Shown here: in pieces, positions 54,527-64,000 of the stretch
Layout of the letters: each line of letters begins with the position of its first letter
Numbering within the stretch: the stretch's first letter is position 1
NCBI GenBank assembly: GCA_036346225.1
Contig: JARFIW010001109.1
Span: forward strand, 2,526,501-2,590,500
Direction of reading: 5' to 3'
Source: Platerodrilus igneus
Taxonomy: Eukaryota; Arthropoda; Insecta; Coleoptera; Lycidae
Length of the DNA: 64,000 bases
Made by a program: the position numbers and the translations under genes
The notes under the pieces: model-generated
Told to the model about the DNA's origin: nothing
What the model saw: the letters and a program-made list of their open reading frames with translations, nothing else
Database searches by the model: none

Positions 54527-55130
54527 CTATGCAATTCGCAGCAATACGATGAAAAGTTCAACCACACAGCTGGTAACCCAAAAATTCGTTTGGCTTGGCA
54601 TTAAATCAGACTGCTGCACCTGGACACGATGTTGTATCCATTGCCAAAGAGCCAACGCCACAAGGTATGTGATCACAGAAACGCAGAACTTCAAACCACC
54701 ATCTTCAAGATTCGAACATGTACACATAGGCATTGTCGGACCAATACCCGTATCAGAGAAACTTCGATACATATTCACATGCATCGACCGCTTTATAAGA
54801 TGTCCAGAGGCAATACCTATGTAAAACATTGAAGCGGTAACCAGAGCGTTCATAGAAGAATGGATTGCACGTTTTGACGTACCACTTAAAGTCATAACAG
54901 ATCAAGGCCGTAGTTTGAATCACAACTATTCAAACAATTGGAAAACTTGATCGGATTCACGAGAATCTGTACAAGAGCATTTCATTCGCAGTCAAATGGC
55001 ATGGTTGGTAACGCAAAGAAAACTCGTAGAGTAATGTTTACAACACACGACCTGAAGGCTGACCCAAACGCCCCTCTATAAACGGCACACCGAGCTCCAT
55101 GATCTTATAGTGACAGTGGCTCGACGACTC
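54527..55130 (+). pseudogene. Gypsy integrase remnant
   Basis: 54549-54824 is open and reads TQKFVWLGIKSDCCTWTRCC with the HHCC cysteines, then RFEHVHIGIVGPIPVSEKLR and CIDRFIRCPEAIPM, the core's first acidic region (usually DIVGPLP; the D is G here). VTRAFIEEWIARFDVPLKVI and TDQGR with the second aspartate follow after a stop. The region past 54960 is only weakly readable. Confidence 0.75.
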
Positions 55131-55575
55131 CTACGTTGTGTTATTATAATGTAACCCAAGTTCACACTGGGAGGATGGCGTTAAAGCGGGAAGGTTTGAA
55201 ATAAAACTACAGAATTTACCTAATTTGACTATTAATCAAAACAATAACCACTAAATAGGTCATTGGCATGAAAGCATAGAAAAATTACATTCAAAGCAAA
55301 CGGTGCCGTACTCAACCTGGGCGATTGGAGAAAGAGCGCGGCAGAGAAAACTCCAAACTGCCTTTACACTTCCAACTGCATTTGGCACATCTCAACAACG
55401 ATGGGTAACGTACAAGTACCCAGATCACCTGCACTGAAATTGACAGGTTGTCAACTGTTACCCAGACATACCACACATCACAACTGAAGAAACGTTAGTG
55501 TAAACCAGCTAGTCTTTTCTGGTAGGTACTGAGGTCGGCTAGGCCAATACTACCCAACTCAAGTTTAAGAGGGGG

Positions 55576-58500
55576 ACACCAGAAAGATGACCTGCACCTT
55601 GACTACCAATGTTTCTCCCCGCACGGACATAAAAATGTTAGTAATGTTCACCAAGACTAGATCACACGCGCCCACATACATACATTAACAATTTCCAGCC
55701 CGTGTTACAAAATATTTTACAAAGGCTAGCCGACTTCCTATTATTCGCCATAGTACAACTTCAAGTACATTGACAAGACGACATAAATTGCTGAAATTAA
55801 CTTATGGTATAATTGGGCATAGTTAAAAAGGCGCTTATTATTTAATAGATTATCTCCAACATAGTCATAAATGCTAAAGCAAAAGGCACGAAGATGATCA
55901 ATCATACCAGAGGTTCAATTTCAATACGTCACAACAATTATCACAAACGTTAAATACTAGTTAATTATATAGGAACATTGGCTAAATAATAGGATAAACA
56001 AAACAACAAACATATCATTAAGCTAAACCCAGATGTGAACAGTGCAGTTGTAAACGTGGTTAATATGCTGAAATAAAACAATTATACATAAAATAAAAAT
56101 ATCAAATGAATTACAAATATCAAACATTATAAAACATGTAGGCAGCAAATACATATCAAAATTTTACATCATAAAAGCAAGCCCAGATTCAGGAGCTAAA
56201 TGTTTATATAAATGCATGTTAGTTAAATATATTAACTCTAGTAAGCAAATGGTAAATATTATTCATTATGATTGCATCGGTTAAAACGTACTTTTAAAAA
56301 TTAAACACATCGTGGCATTACAAATTACAAACAAAAATATACACAACAACGTGGTAGTTAATTCAATAAAACCCAAAACAAATACAACATTGAAATATAA
56401 TTCTACTCATATGCAAACCGGCCTAATAATTTGATTGAATATATTTAAGGAATGACGTGTTTGTACTTTTTCATTACTTGCTCGTACAATCACAGTAAGG
56501 GTACTGTTCCGTTTATGGTGTAAATAATTTATAGCTACATTTATTTTCTATTGAGTTTGTTGATTATTTACGTCCGGCTCAGGATATTTAAATTTGTTTG
56601 AGTAAATTTCCATGTTTACTACAAGTACACGCCAACAAGTGCCGCGAATGATAAAACTCTGTGTTATTCCGCATGTGCTAACAGTGTAGTGACTGGAAAA
56701 TCCACGAAGCAATAAAGAATCGATTTGTCGTTCGAACAGTCCGCATTGCTGGTTTACATGTTTACGTAGAGCTCCTAATTGGAAGAACCGCTTTTTTCCA
56801 GAACTGCTATTGACAGAAATGTGCTTCGCAACATCCGCAAAAACAGAGTAGATGTTACATCGATTTTTTCGTTGGCACGGCTTCATAAATACCAGGTGAG
56901 TGCTTTTAGTAAACGTTTGATCTGATTAAAAATTAATTATATGTTGTTGGTTCAATTATCACTTAATTTTTTATACAGACCACTCTTCTCTCCTAATTGG
57001 CTATCGTAGTTTCGCTTCAATATTTTACAAGTACAGTTCCTATTGATTCTGTAACAGGTGCAACGCTATTGGGGTTACGACTCGGTATTAAATACTAAAT
57101 AAACATTATTTCAAATAAACAAATATTAGTTTTACTCTGATTTAGATACTAAATAAACAATTCAATTAAATAAATATTAGTTTTCAGTTGTTAAACCAAA
57201 CAACACTCATTTACACATAAAACGTGCTATAAAATCGTAAATCACCTATATTAAACATACGTAAAGCAACCGGCATCAAATTCTACGCCAAAAGCAACAG
57301 GTAACACATAAATATTTTTTTCAATGATTAAATAACTAACGGTTTTACCATACAAGTACCAACATCACATTCAAAACAATGCTCTGATTACAAGATGTAG
57401 TCAGATTACCTTAAATAACCACTACTTTATAAACTTAAAAACATTACCTTTAATAAAAAAAAACCGTCAAGTGAAAATGTTTCAACCATCCATCTTGAAA
57501 ATCTAAAACAAAGTCGTTTAAACCTGTCGACTCGATCGATTGTCTTTACACATGCGCGCATTATAACATAAATTCTGACATAACGGAATGCGTTCAGAAA
57601 CCTGCAAGTGATTACTAGGCTATTCTAACAAATACTATCAAATATCGAAATGTACACTATAATATTTACAATAATTATCAACCAATGAGAAATCGACTTA
57701 GAAACTCTGCAGATCACTTCAACATCCCACGCGATATCATAGATAGATAACGTGTGTATGTATACACTTACATAATAATTAATAGTACGAAAGCACTCAT
57801 ATCTTATACGTTTGTAAACAATTATTCTACCTTGTTATAAGTTGCTCTGTACAAACCCCTTTTACATTACTTAATTAATTTCTAAAGCTTATTCGTTCAA
57901 ATTTCTAACTACGAATAATAAAATTAATAAAACTTACATTTAGTTCATTAGCATCTAGCGTTAAGTTTAGAGGATTGTTGGTTGCGTTTTCCTAAATTTG
58001 TTATCACATGGTTGTCTGCATTCTTGTTGTAGCTCCCTAAAAAAAGATAAAAAAATAGGAAGGACAAATTGGGGTCACTACATCGAAAGAAGCGCGGCCA
58101 CACCACTTCCAATAAGCATAGTTGCTTCCATGGAGGCCAGTACTGAAGTCCTCCGAAAAGCACAACAACATCTGTCAAATCCCGGTGCTGTAGTGTGCTC
58201 GTAATTCTTGGCAAAATTAGTTTGAGGTACAATAAAAGTTTTGCATGATTTTTCTGAGAGCGTATCGAATATGTATACATAGTGAATCATTCTAACCTTA
58301 CAATATAACTACTAATTTATGACCTACTCAAGATTGGATTTTAATACAAAAAATATTACATTTATTAAATATAAGAAATGGAAAGTGGTTATCAAATAAC
58401 TGAAAAGTGTTGCGCTTTTTGGCTCCACCTAATTTTACTTTAATATTCGAATTGGGAGATTTTGAATTCAGCATGGGAAAGCTTTTTTCTCATCCTTAAA

Positions 58501-58919
58501 TTAAATATTTAGGTGTGAAGTTCATGAATAGAGTTTCTCACGAACCCAAGGACAATCACCCCATGATTTATAGAATTTAAATCGCAATGCTATGTGGTTA
58601 CACCGTTCACCTTGACGAGCATAAAATGGGGGTGATAGCACAGCTCGTAAAAATGAGGCATCTTAAAGTAAAAAGTATTTTACTATCAGTGATCGAAAAG
58701 AGCGACCGTATGAGCGCGTTAGTTTTCAGCGAAGTTATTCCTTCCTACTTCCGTACCTTTCTTATTACCAATAAACTATCTCATGCTCCGCTAACGCTAG
58801 ACATTGTCCCGGGTATTGCTGTAATTGCTTTAAATTTAAAATACCTACCTTTATCTGCAGGAAATGAAGACATTTGTAAACCAACACTAGTCTATGAATG
58901 GAATTTAACCTTTTCAGGT
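55576..58919. other. No named gene; weak signals only
   Basis: Possible 3' LTR of the old Gypsy just after 55576. The minus-strand frame 56548-56886 (112 codons, starting MKPCQRKNR) is not recognised, and opposite it a strong donor, CCAGGTGAGTGC, lies at 56892-56900 on the plus strand. Around 57940-58290 three overlapping frames on both strands have no recognisable domain. The frame at 58587-58943 (118 codons) runs into the BEL 5' LTR and is not recognised. Confidence 0.35.
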
Positions 58920-59639
58920 TGGTTCGTTTGTATTTACAGTTAAAATTAACTTCAATTATCGCATAAGATATAGTTTGAAGGTCAATTCCCTCCGTTGGGT
59001 ATATAGTATAACCTATGAGTTTTAATTAACCTCCAAGTACTTTGTGTTATGCTGATCCAAGACAGTTGTAGAAAAGCTGGTGTGATTGTAACTATGGTGA
59101 TATAAAGATATTAATGTTTGAGCTTCTCGTTGTGCCGCTGCCACTTAAATTTGGAGTAGTACTGGTAAGTACTTGAAGGTTCCGCAAAGATAAATTTTGC
59201 TTATATTTACACGTCCACTATCTCCATCCTCTGTGGTTATCGAAGTTTAACGCAGAAATTGGTCTTCGAGCCGGATCTGAATATTGTACCTACAAGCTAC
59301 TTCAATAATAACTACATTCTTTGCCAAAAGCTCGCCGGTTATCAAGTTGTAGCGCTTTCCATTTGATTGTAGCCTGGCAGATATTCGTTTAGTATATTAA
59401 GTTTAGTTCATTCAATTTATTACTTTAAAGTATTTGCTGTCACTTGATAAGGTGCTAAGTAATTAATACTTGATCTCTTTATATTTAAAATTTTCGTTCA
59501 TCTGCAACTATTTAAATTCCAAAAGCACCCAACATATTCAAGCTAGGTCTATTTCTACCTCTTCCTATTAGATCCCGAATCACTGTGTTGTAAAACCAGA
59601 AACTGCAAGTACCAAACTACATACAGTTTTCAACGCATA

Positions 59640-60860
59640 TGCTAAAACTCTATCTCGATCGTTTGTTTGTTGGGTCAAGCTTTGTCGAGATATTACCGCA
59701 ATTTTGTTACAATTTCGTCTTTATTCCTGTGTTATTACTGCAGATATTTGTCAGATGATTTGACAAATCCTTGTTAATCTTGATCAACGTGATTATCAAC
59801 AAATTGTTTGGCGTTCTTCTCCTGATGAGCCTATTCAGGACTTCAAGTTGAATACCGTTACCTATAGGGTAAATTGCGCACCCTTTCTTGCTATACACAC
59901 TCTCCTGCAGTTGGCTGAAGACGAAGAAAATTCCTTTCCTTTGGCCTCCTTTGCCATTCGCACATATCGATGATAACGCTTCAGGTGGAGATTCTATGGA
60001 GTCAACCTTGACTTTACGGAATCAACTGACCGCTCTTTTAAAACTCAGAATTTTTGAACTGCATAAGTGGTCTTTTCCAGAATTACTAAAAGATCTTCCC
60101 ACTTCGCAACAATTCGCACTACCTCGTTCGTTTGCGAATTCTCACACTCAGCCTCTGAAAATTTCAGGTCTTCAATCGAATCCCACCTTAGATATTTTTT
60201 GTTTTCTAGTTCAGCCACAATGCACCGCCTGTACCAAGCGCAACTTACTTTCCAACTTAGCCCATATTTTCGAACCAATAGGAATTTTATTTCCTCTAAC
60301 TTTTTTGGTAAAACATTTAATTCAGCGTTTGCGCTCTTTGAAATCAGACTGGGACAATATCCCTCCCCCGACTTACTCCGTTTGTGGAAGACTTTGCTTT
60401 ACCACGCTTGCTACTTCCGTCACAATTTTCTACGTGTGAAGTTCTTTGCTTTGCGGACGCTTCCGAATGCGGCTATTGTGCTGTCGATTATTTTCGTTTT
60501 CTTACCTCTTCCTTTGTTGAAGTTCGTTTAGTTTGTACTACATTTAAAGTTGCTTCACTACGTACCCTCTCTTTGCCTAGACTTTTACTGTTAGTGCCCG
60601 CTTTGGCCTCGAAACTATTAATTTTGACCCTAAAAACTTTTAATACCCATATTACCTTTGAAAAATGTTTGTTGGTCTGACTCCAGGGTCGTTTTTTCTT
60701 GGATTTCTTCCCCACCGCAGCGATAGAAGACATTCGTCGCCAATGGAGTTTCCTATATTCAGGAAAACACTTTTTGCGCTTCTTGGCATCATATTCCTTC
60801 CATTGAGAATCCTGCGTATGTCTAATCACGTGGTTTGCTACCTTCCAACTTGTATCATTG
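59640..60860 (+). pseudogene. BEL/Pao reverse transcriptase and RNase H remnant
   Basis: 59790-59930 reads QQIVWRSSPDEPIQDFKLNT and VNCAPFLAIHTLLQLAEDE. The catalytic box is HIDDNASGGDS near 59965, where YVDD is usual. 60000-60360 holds LTLRNQLTALLKL, LQSNPTLDIFCFLVQPQ and LAHIFEPIGILFPLTFLVK. RNase H is visible at 60420-60860 as FADASECGYCAV and SDSRVVF/ENPA-type words. The frame changes repeatedly. Confidence 0.8.
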
Positions 60861-61199
60861 ATCTTTATGGTGGGCGACATCGCCTACCTTGCATCGCTCC
60901 TTACAGTCCACGAACTCCGCCTTTTAATTCTTCGGAAGTTCTCATCAAGGAACATTCTACTGTTTTGACAGCTTTCGCCTCCCCTTCTTGGATTGAAATG
61001 ATTTTAGAAAGTCGTTCATCTTTTTAATCTATCATTCGCATTGTCGCTTGGACTCTTCGTTTTGTCCATAATATACAAAATCCGTTGGCAAAATACACTG
61101 GACCGTTGTCCTGTTTCGCTTTGAACCCCCTGATTAAATATACTAAACAAACTCACTTTTCTATTGAGTTGGATGCCATCCAGTCTAGATCAATTTTAA

Positions 61200-62430
61200 A
61201 AAACTTTTCGCAAATTGTCACCCTTTATTAGAGGAAATCTTATGGGTTGGTGGTTATCAATCTCACGCACCCTTATCCTCCGACAGGAAATGTTCCGCTC
61301 TAGTAGAAGTCGCTTTACGGATTTGTATATCAACTTTGTTCATCTGAGTTCCACGCTTGTGTTCAAATGGCTGATTTTATCGTTTGTGAACATTTTTGGA
61401 TTATTTCAAGTAAATAGTCCATTCGTCGAGTTTTAAGTTAGTGTGTGACTTGTTAGAAGACTAATTCTATCTCATCGCAACATCCTTCCTCCTTCCACCT
61501 TCGTCCATGCCGAGTCACTCAAGTCGAGCCCTTTTTGAGTTCACGCGTTGATTTTGATAGCCTCTTCTCTTCTACTACCATGTCGCGAGTACGGGGGCTA
61601 AAACGTTGAAAGCATATTTGTCTCTTTATAAGCATGGCTCCAAGGCATTCCACCTTGAGTTAGTTTCTGATCTGTCAACCAACGGCTTTCTAACTACTCT
61701 ACGCCGATGTATTGCTCGGTGTGGCTGCTGTGATCATCTCTAAGGGATTGAGGCACAACTTTTGGAGGTTCCCATAGACAGTTAATTTCTTTCACAAAAT
61801 CAGCTGCCGCAAAAGAACATATTTCTTAGAGCTTTATACCGCCCTCTGCACCTTATTTTGGTGGTTTGTGAGAGGCGGATGTGAAATTGGTCAAAACCTT
61901 GCTTCTTCGTACCATAGGTGAACAAGTTCTGACCTACTAGGAACTAGTCACTGTTTTTGTTTAGATTGAGGTCATCTTAAACTCGCGTCCTCTCACTCCC
62001 GTGATCAGTGGTCCCAACGACTTGAGCTGTCTGATACCAGGTCACTTTCTAACTTGGGCCCCTTTAGTCGCTATTTCAGAACCTACTCTTTTGACCTTCC
62101 GCTCAACCGCCTGTCTCGTTGGTAATTGCTCCAGCAAATTTATCAAGATTTCTACTCTCGGTGGTCTAAGGAGTACTTGCATACGCTTCAACAACGGTCC
62201 AAATGGCACACAACGCCTCCGCATGTTCAGGTGGATACCTTACTGCTGGTTGAAGCCAATAACGTTTCACCCTTCGATGGTTCCTTGAACGTGCTGTTGT
62301 CGTCCTTCCAGGCGCTGATCGGGTAGTTAGGGTTGTCACTCTCCAAACCGCATAAAGCGAACTGAAGCTCCCTGTCGCTAAGCCCGTTCTGTACATTCGT
62401 TGTAGATTTTTCTTTATCTGTGTTCATAGT
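61200..62430 (+). pseudogene. BEL/Pao integrase remnant
   Basis: GAKTLKAYLSLYKHGSKAFH and LELVSDLSTNGFLTTLRRCI at about 61600-61720 are the BEL integrase core. RLSRW, then QIYQDFYSRWSKEYLHTLQQ at about 62105-62195, is its C-terminal conserved block, leading to PPHVQVDTLLLVEANNV. Stops and shifts interrupt throughout. Confidence 0.8.
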
Positions 62431-62888
62431 TTTTTGTTTTGGTTTTGTTCGCGTAAATATTTCCTGGGTTTTTTTATATTAATTACTTTTTCCTCCATTC
62501 AGTTCCGCCCTTTGTAGTTATTTGCATTTTGCGGAGTGTTATGTTTCGTTTGCATTTATAGTTAAAATTAACTTTTAAGTATCACAAATGATGTAGCTTT
62601 TATGTCAATTCCCCTCCGACGTGTATATAGTATAATTTATAGATTTTGCCGTGATTAACTTTCAAGTGCTTTCTGTTGTGGTGTGCAGCGACAGTTGTAG
62701 AAAGGCTCGTGTGATCGTAGCTATGGTGTTCTACAGATATTAAATTTTGAGTTTTACACATGGTCGACAGTTCTTTATCCTGCAGCCGCCGCTTAAGTTT
62801 GAAGTATTACTGATAAGTAGTTGAAAGTTCCGCTTATATAAACTTTGTGCACTATCTCCACAATGTGTGGTTATCGAAGTTTAACACA

Positions 62889-64000
62889 GGACACAGATTA
62901 TAATTCGAAATTTAAATACATACTATCCAAAATACCATTCTATCTCTCACATTAAAGACCTTTGTCGTTCTTTATGAGAAGTAAAATTTTGGTTGGAAAA
63001 TATGATCCTTCAGCAAAATCCCAACCAAAATTTTCCCAACAAAATGTGTCTTATCGCAATGATTTCTTAGGTAATTCTAATAATTTTCTTTTCCAATTTC
63101 GAATACCGAGGAAACAAGTTCCATTTCCTGTCAGAACGTTGATAGAAGCAAATGCCCACGTCATCACATAAGAGCAGTGCTACTTCACTCCGGGCTGCTG
63201 ACTACACTTGGCTGGTCGAGTAGTGCTTCGCTATCCACCGTTTTTATTCGAGCCCTATCTGCATAGTTCGGGGACTATTGGATCACGACATTAGACTGTG
63301 GATGTGGAGAACCCTTTCTAGCTTTGTATCATCACTATCTATCGCTGATTTACTTTAAATCCGTCGACAGTGAATTTGCTATCTGATTTGGACTGTGAAC
63401 CGATCCTCTTTTAATCAACTCATAAATGCACGGAGTACATTCTCCTTTCTATTTGGTACCTCAACCTGTTTGTATGAACGACTATCGCTTCACGGAACTT
63501 CTCCTTTAGGAGGGCATGATTAAAAGCCCCTGTTCAAGTTACTATGGGATCACTCTACACTCTCGAGAATCCATTTTCTTTATTATATTTGTGGAGGACG
63601 GGAGAGGGGAGCGGTGTGCCTTAACAAGTATAAGACCTCTGAAACAAAAATTAATTTTTACGTTATCTTTGCTTTAAATCTTTTTTAAGATATTACCTTA
63701 TCTTAATTATTAGGCTAAACTATTAACGTTTAGTGCTTATCTTCCTTTTGAAGTTATCTTGGAGATCTTATCTAATTAGTGTATTGCCATAAATGGTTGG
63801 TTAATTATATTTTCGTGAAAATATCTGATATGTTACCTAACCTCGTTAATGCTTATAACAATAAATGGCTTGTTATTTATCTTTATAGTCGAAATTGTCT
63901 TCGATATACTCCCTGTATGTTTGTTGTGGTTTATTTTGTATTTTTCTTAATTTATCTTGAGTATTAAACCATTCAGAGTTTTTAAAATTGTCTTTATTTG
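62889..64000. other. No gene seen
   Basis: Short frames only (62962-63171, 63779-63967), unrecognised. Several phrases are T-rich and pyrimidine-biased without repeat structure. Confidence 0.35.

Larger units (their letters stand above)
53211..55575 (+). mobile_element. Old Gypsy element, coding remnants
   Basis: The order gag C-terminus, reverse transcriptase, RNase H, integrase, purine tract (TTTAAGAGGGGGACA at 55564) is preserved, but every domain has stops and shifts. No LTR can be paired. It is a different lineage from the element at 38043. Confidence 0.75.
58920..62888 (+). mobile_element. BEL/Pao retrotransposon, old copy with both LTRs
   Basis: LTRs at 58920-59254 and 62542-62888 start TGGTTCGTTTG and TGTTTCGTTTG, and end GTTTAACGCA and GTTTAACACA. 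They are clearly diverged (many substitutions and indels), so the insertion is old. A primer-binding-site-like TTGGTCTTCGAGCCGGATCT follows the 5' LTR at 59259. The interior is only 3.3 kb; gag and protease are missing. Confidence 0.8.

Noticed and set aside
57948..58290. Three overlapping ORFs on both strands
   Set aside because: Mutually overlapping with no recognisable domain; at most one could be real and none can be chosen.
58587..58943. 118-codon ORF upstream of the BEL 5' LTR
   Set aside because: Not recognised, and its last codons lie inside the LTR, so the frame end is fortuitous.

Overview
This window looks like repeat-dense, AT-rich nuclear DNA of an arthropod, most likely an insect. 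There are no bacterial-style operons. The sequence holds long non-coding stretches, at least seven (TA)n microsatellites, introns of insect size, and remnants of most arthropod transposon classes: mariner, Polinton/Maverick, RTE-like LINE, Penelope-like, Copia, Gypsy, BEL/Pao, MITEs and a tRNA-derived SINE. Species cannot be told from the sequence. The only convincing host genes are the first two exons of a polyprenol reductase (SRD5A3-like) gene on the minus strand at 4270-5027 and a decayed, intron-less remnant resembling the C-terminus of the nucleolar WD-repeat protein UTP15 at 46306-46735.

Layout. 1-3434: a 2-kb LTR-like unit next to a (TA)n tract, then a TGTTACGTGCC-type LTR on the minus strand. 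4270-5027: the SRD5A3-like exons. 5831-14804: an 8.97-kb element with about 2.3-kb terminal inverted repeats and a 6-base target duplication. It is best explained as a short Polinton/Maverick relative. It carries one gene duplicated in both repeats, a C2H2 zinc-finger gene, a small CxxC ORF and a gene split by a mariner with an intact 357-residue transposase. 15290-18965: SINE, solo LTR, a third copy of the Polinton terminal-repeat gene, a MITE and another LTR. 19705-22610: RTE-like LINE and tail fragments. 23950-25162: a decayed second mariner. 25170-29500: Copia pol on the minus strand, cut by two insertions, followed by a Copia integrase piece on the plus strand.

30973-38035: two MITEs, LTR-like DNA, and a 5'-truncated Penelope-like element with 350-bp inverted arms that carry decayed hammerhead-ribozyme motifs. 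38043-44438: a very young Gypsy-type LTR retrotransposon. Its 1.7-kb LTRs are almost identical, yet nearly all of pol after the N-terminus of reverse transcriptase is missing. 44439-50842: LTR-like DNA with the UTP15-like remnant and three tandem primer-binding-site repeats. 50843-52707: a second copy of the 2-kb unit seen at the left edge. 53211-55575: an old Gypsy. 58920-62888: an old BEL/Pao element with both LTRs. The last kilobase shows nothing I can name.

The elements are nested. The mariner sits in a Polinton gene, an LTR and a GC-rich repeat sit in Copia, and the Penelope-like and Gypsy elements sit side by side within a (TA)n tract. The most distinctive items are the short Polinton-like element with gene-bearing terminal repeats, the Penelope arms with two differently decayed ribozyme copies, and the young internally deleted Gypsy with splice signals in its leader. 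All protein assignments come from reading the sequence by eye; no database search was run.
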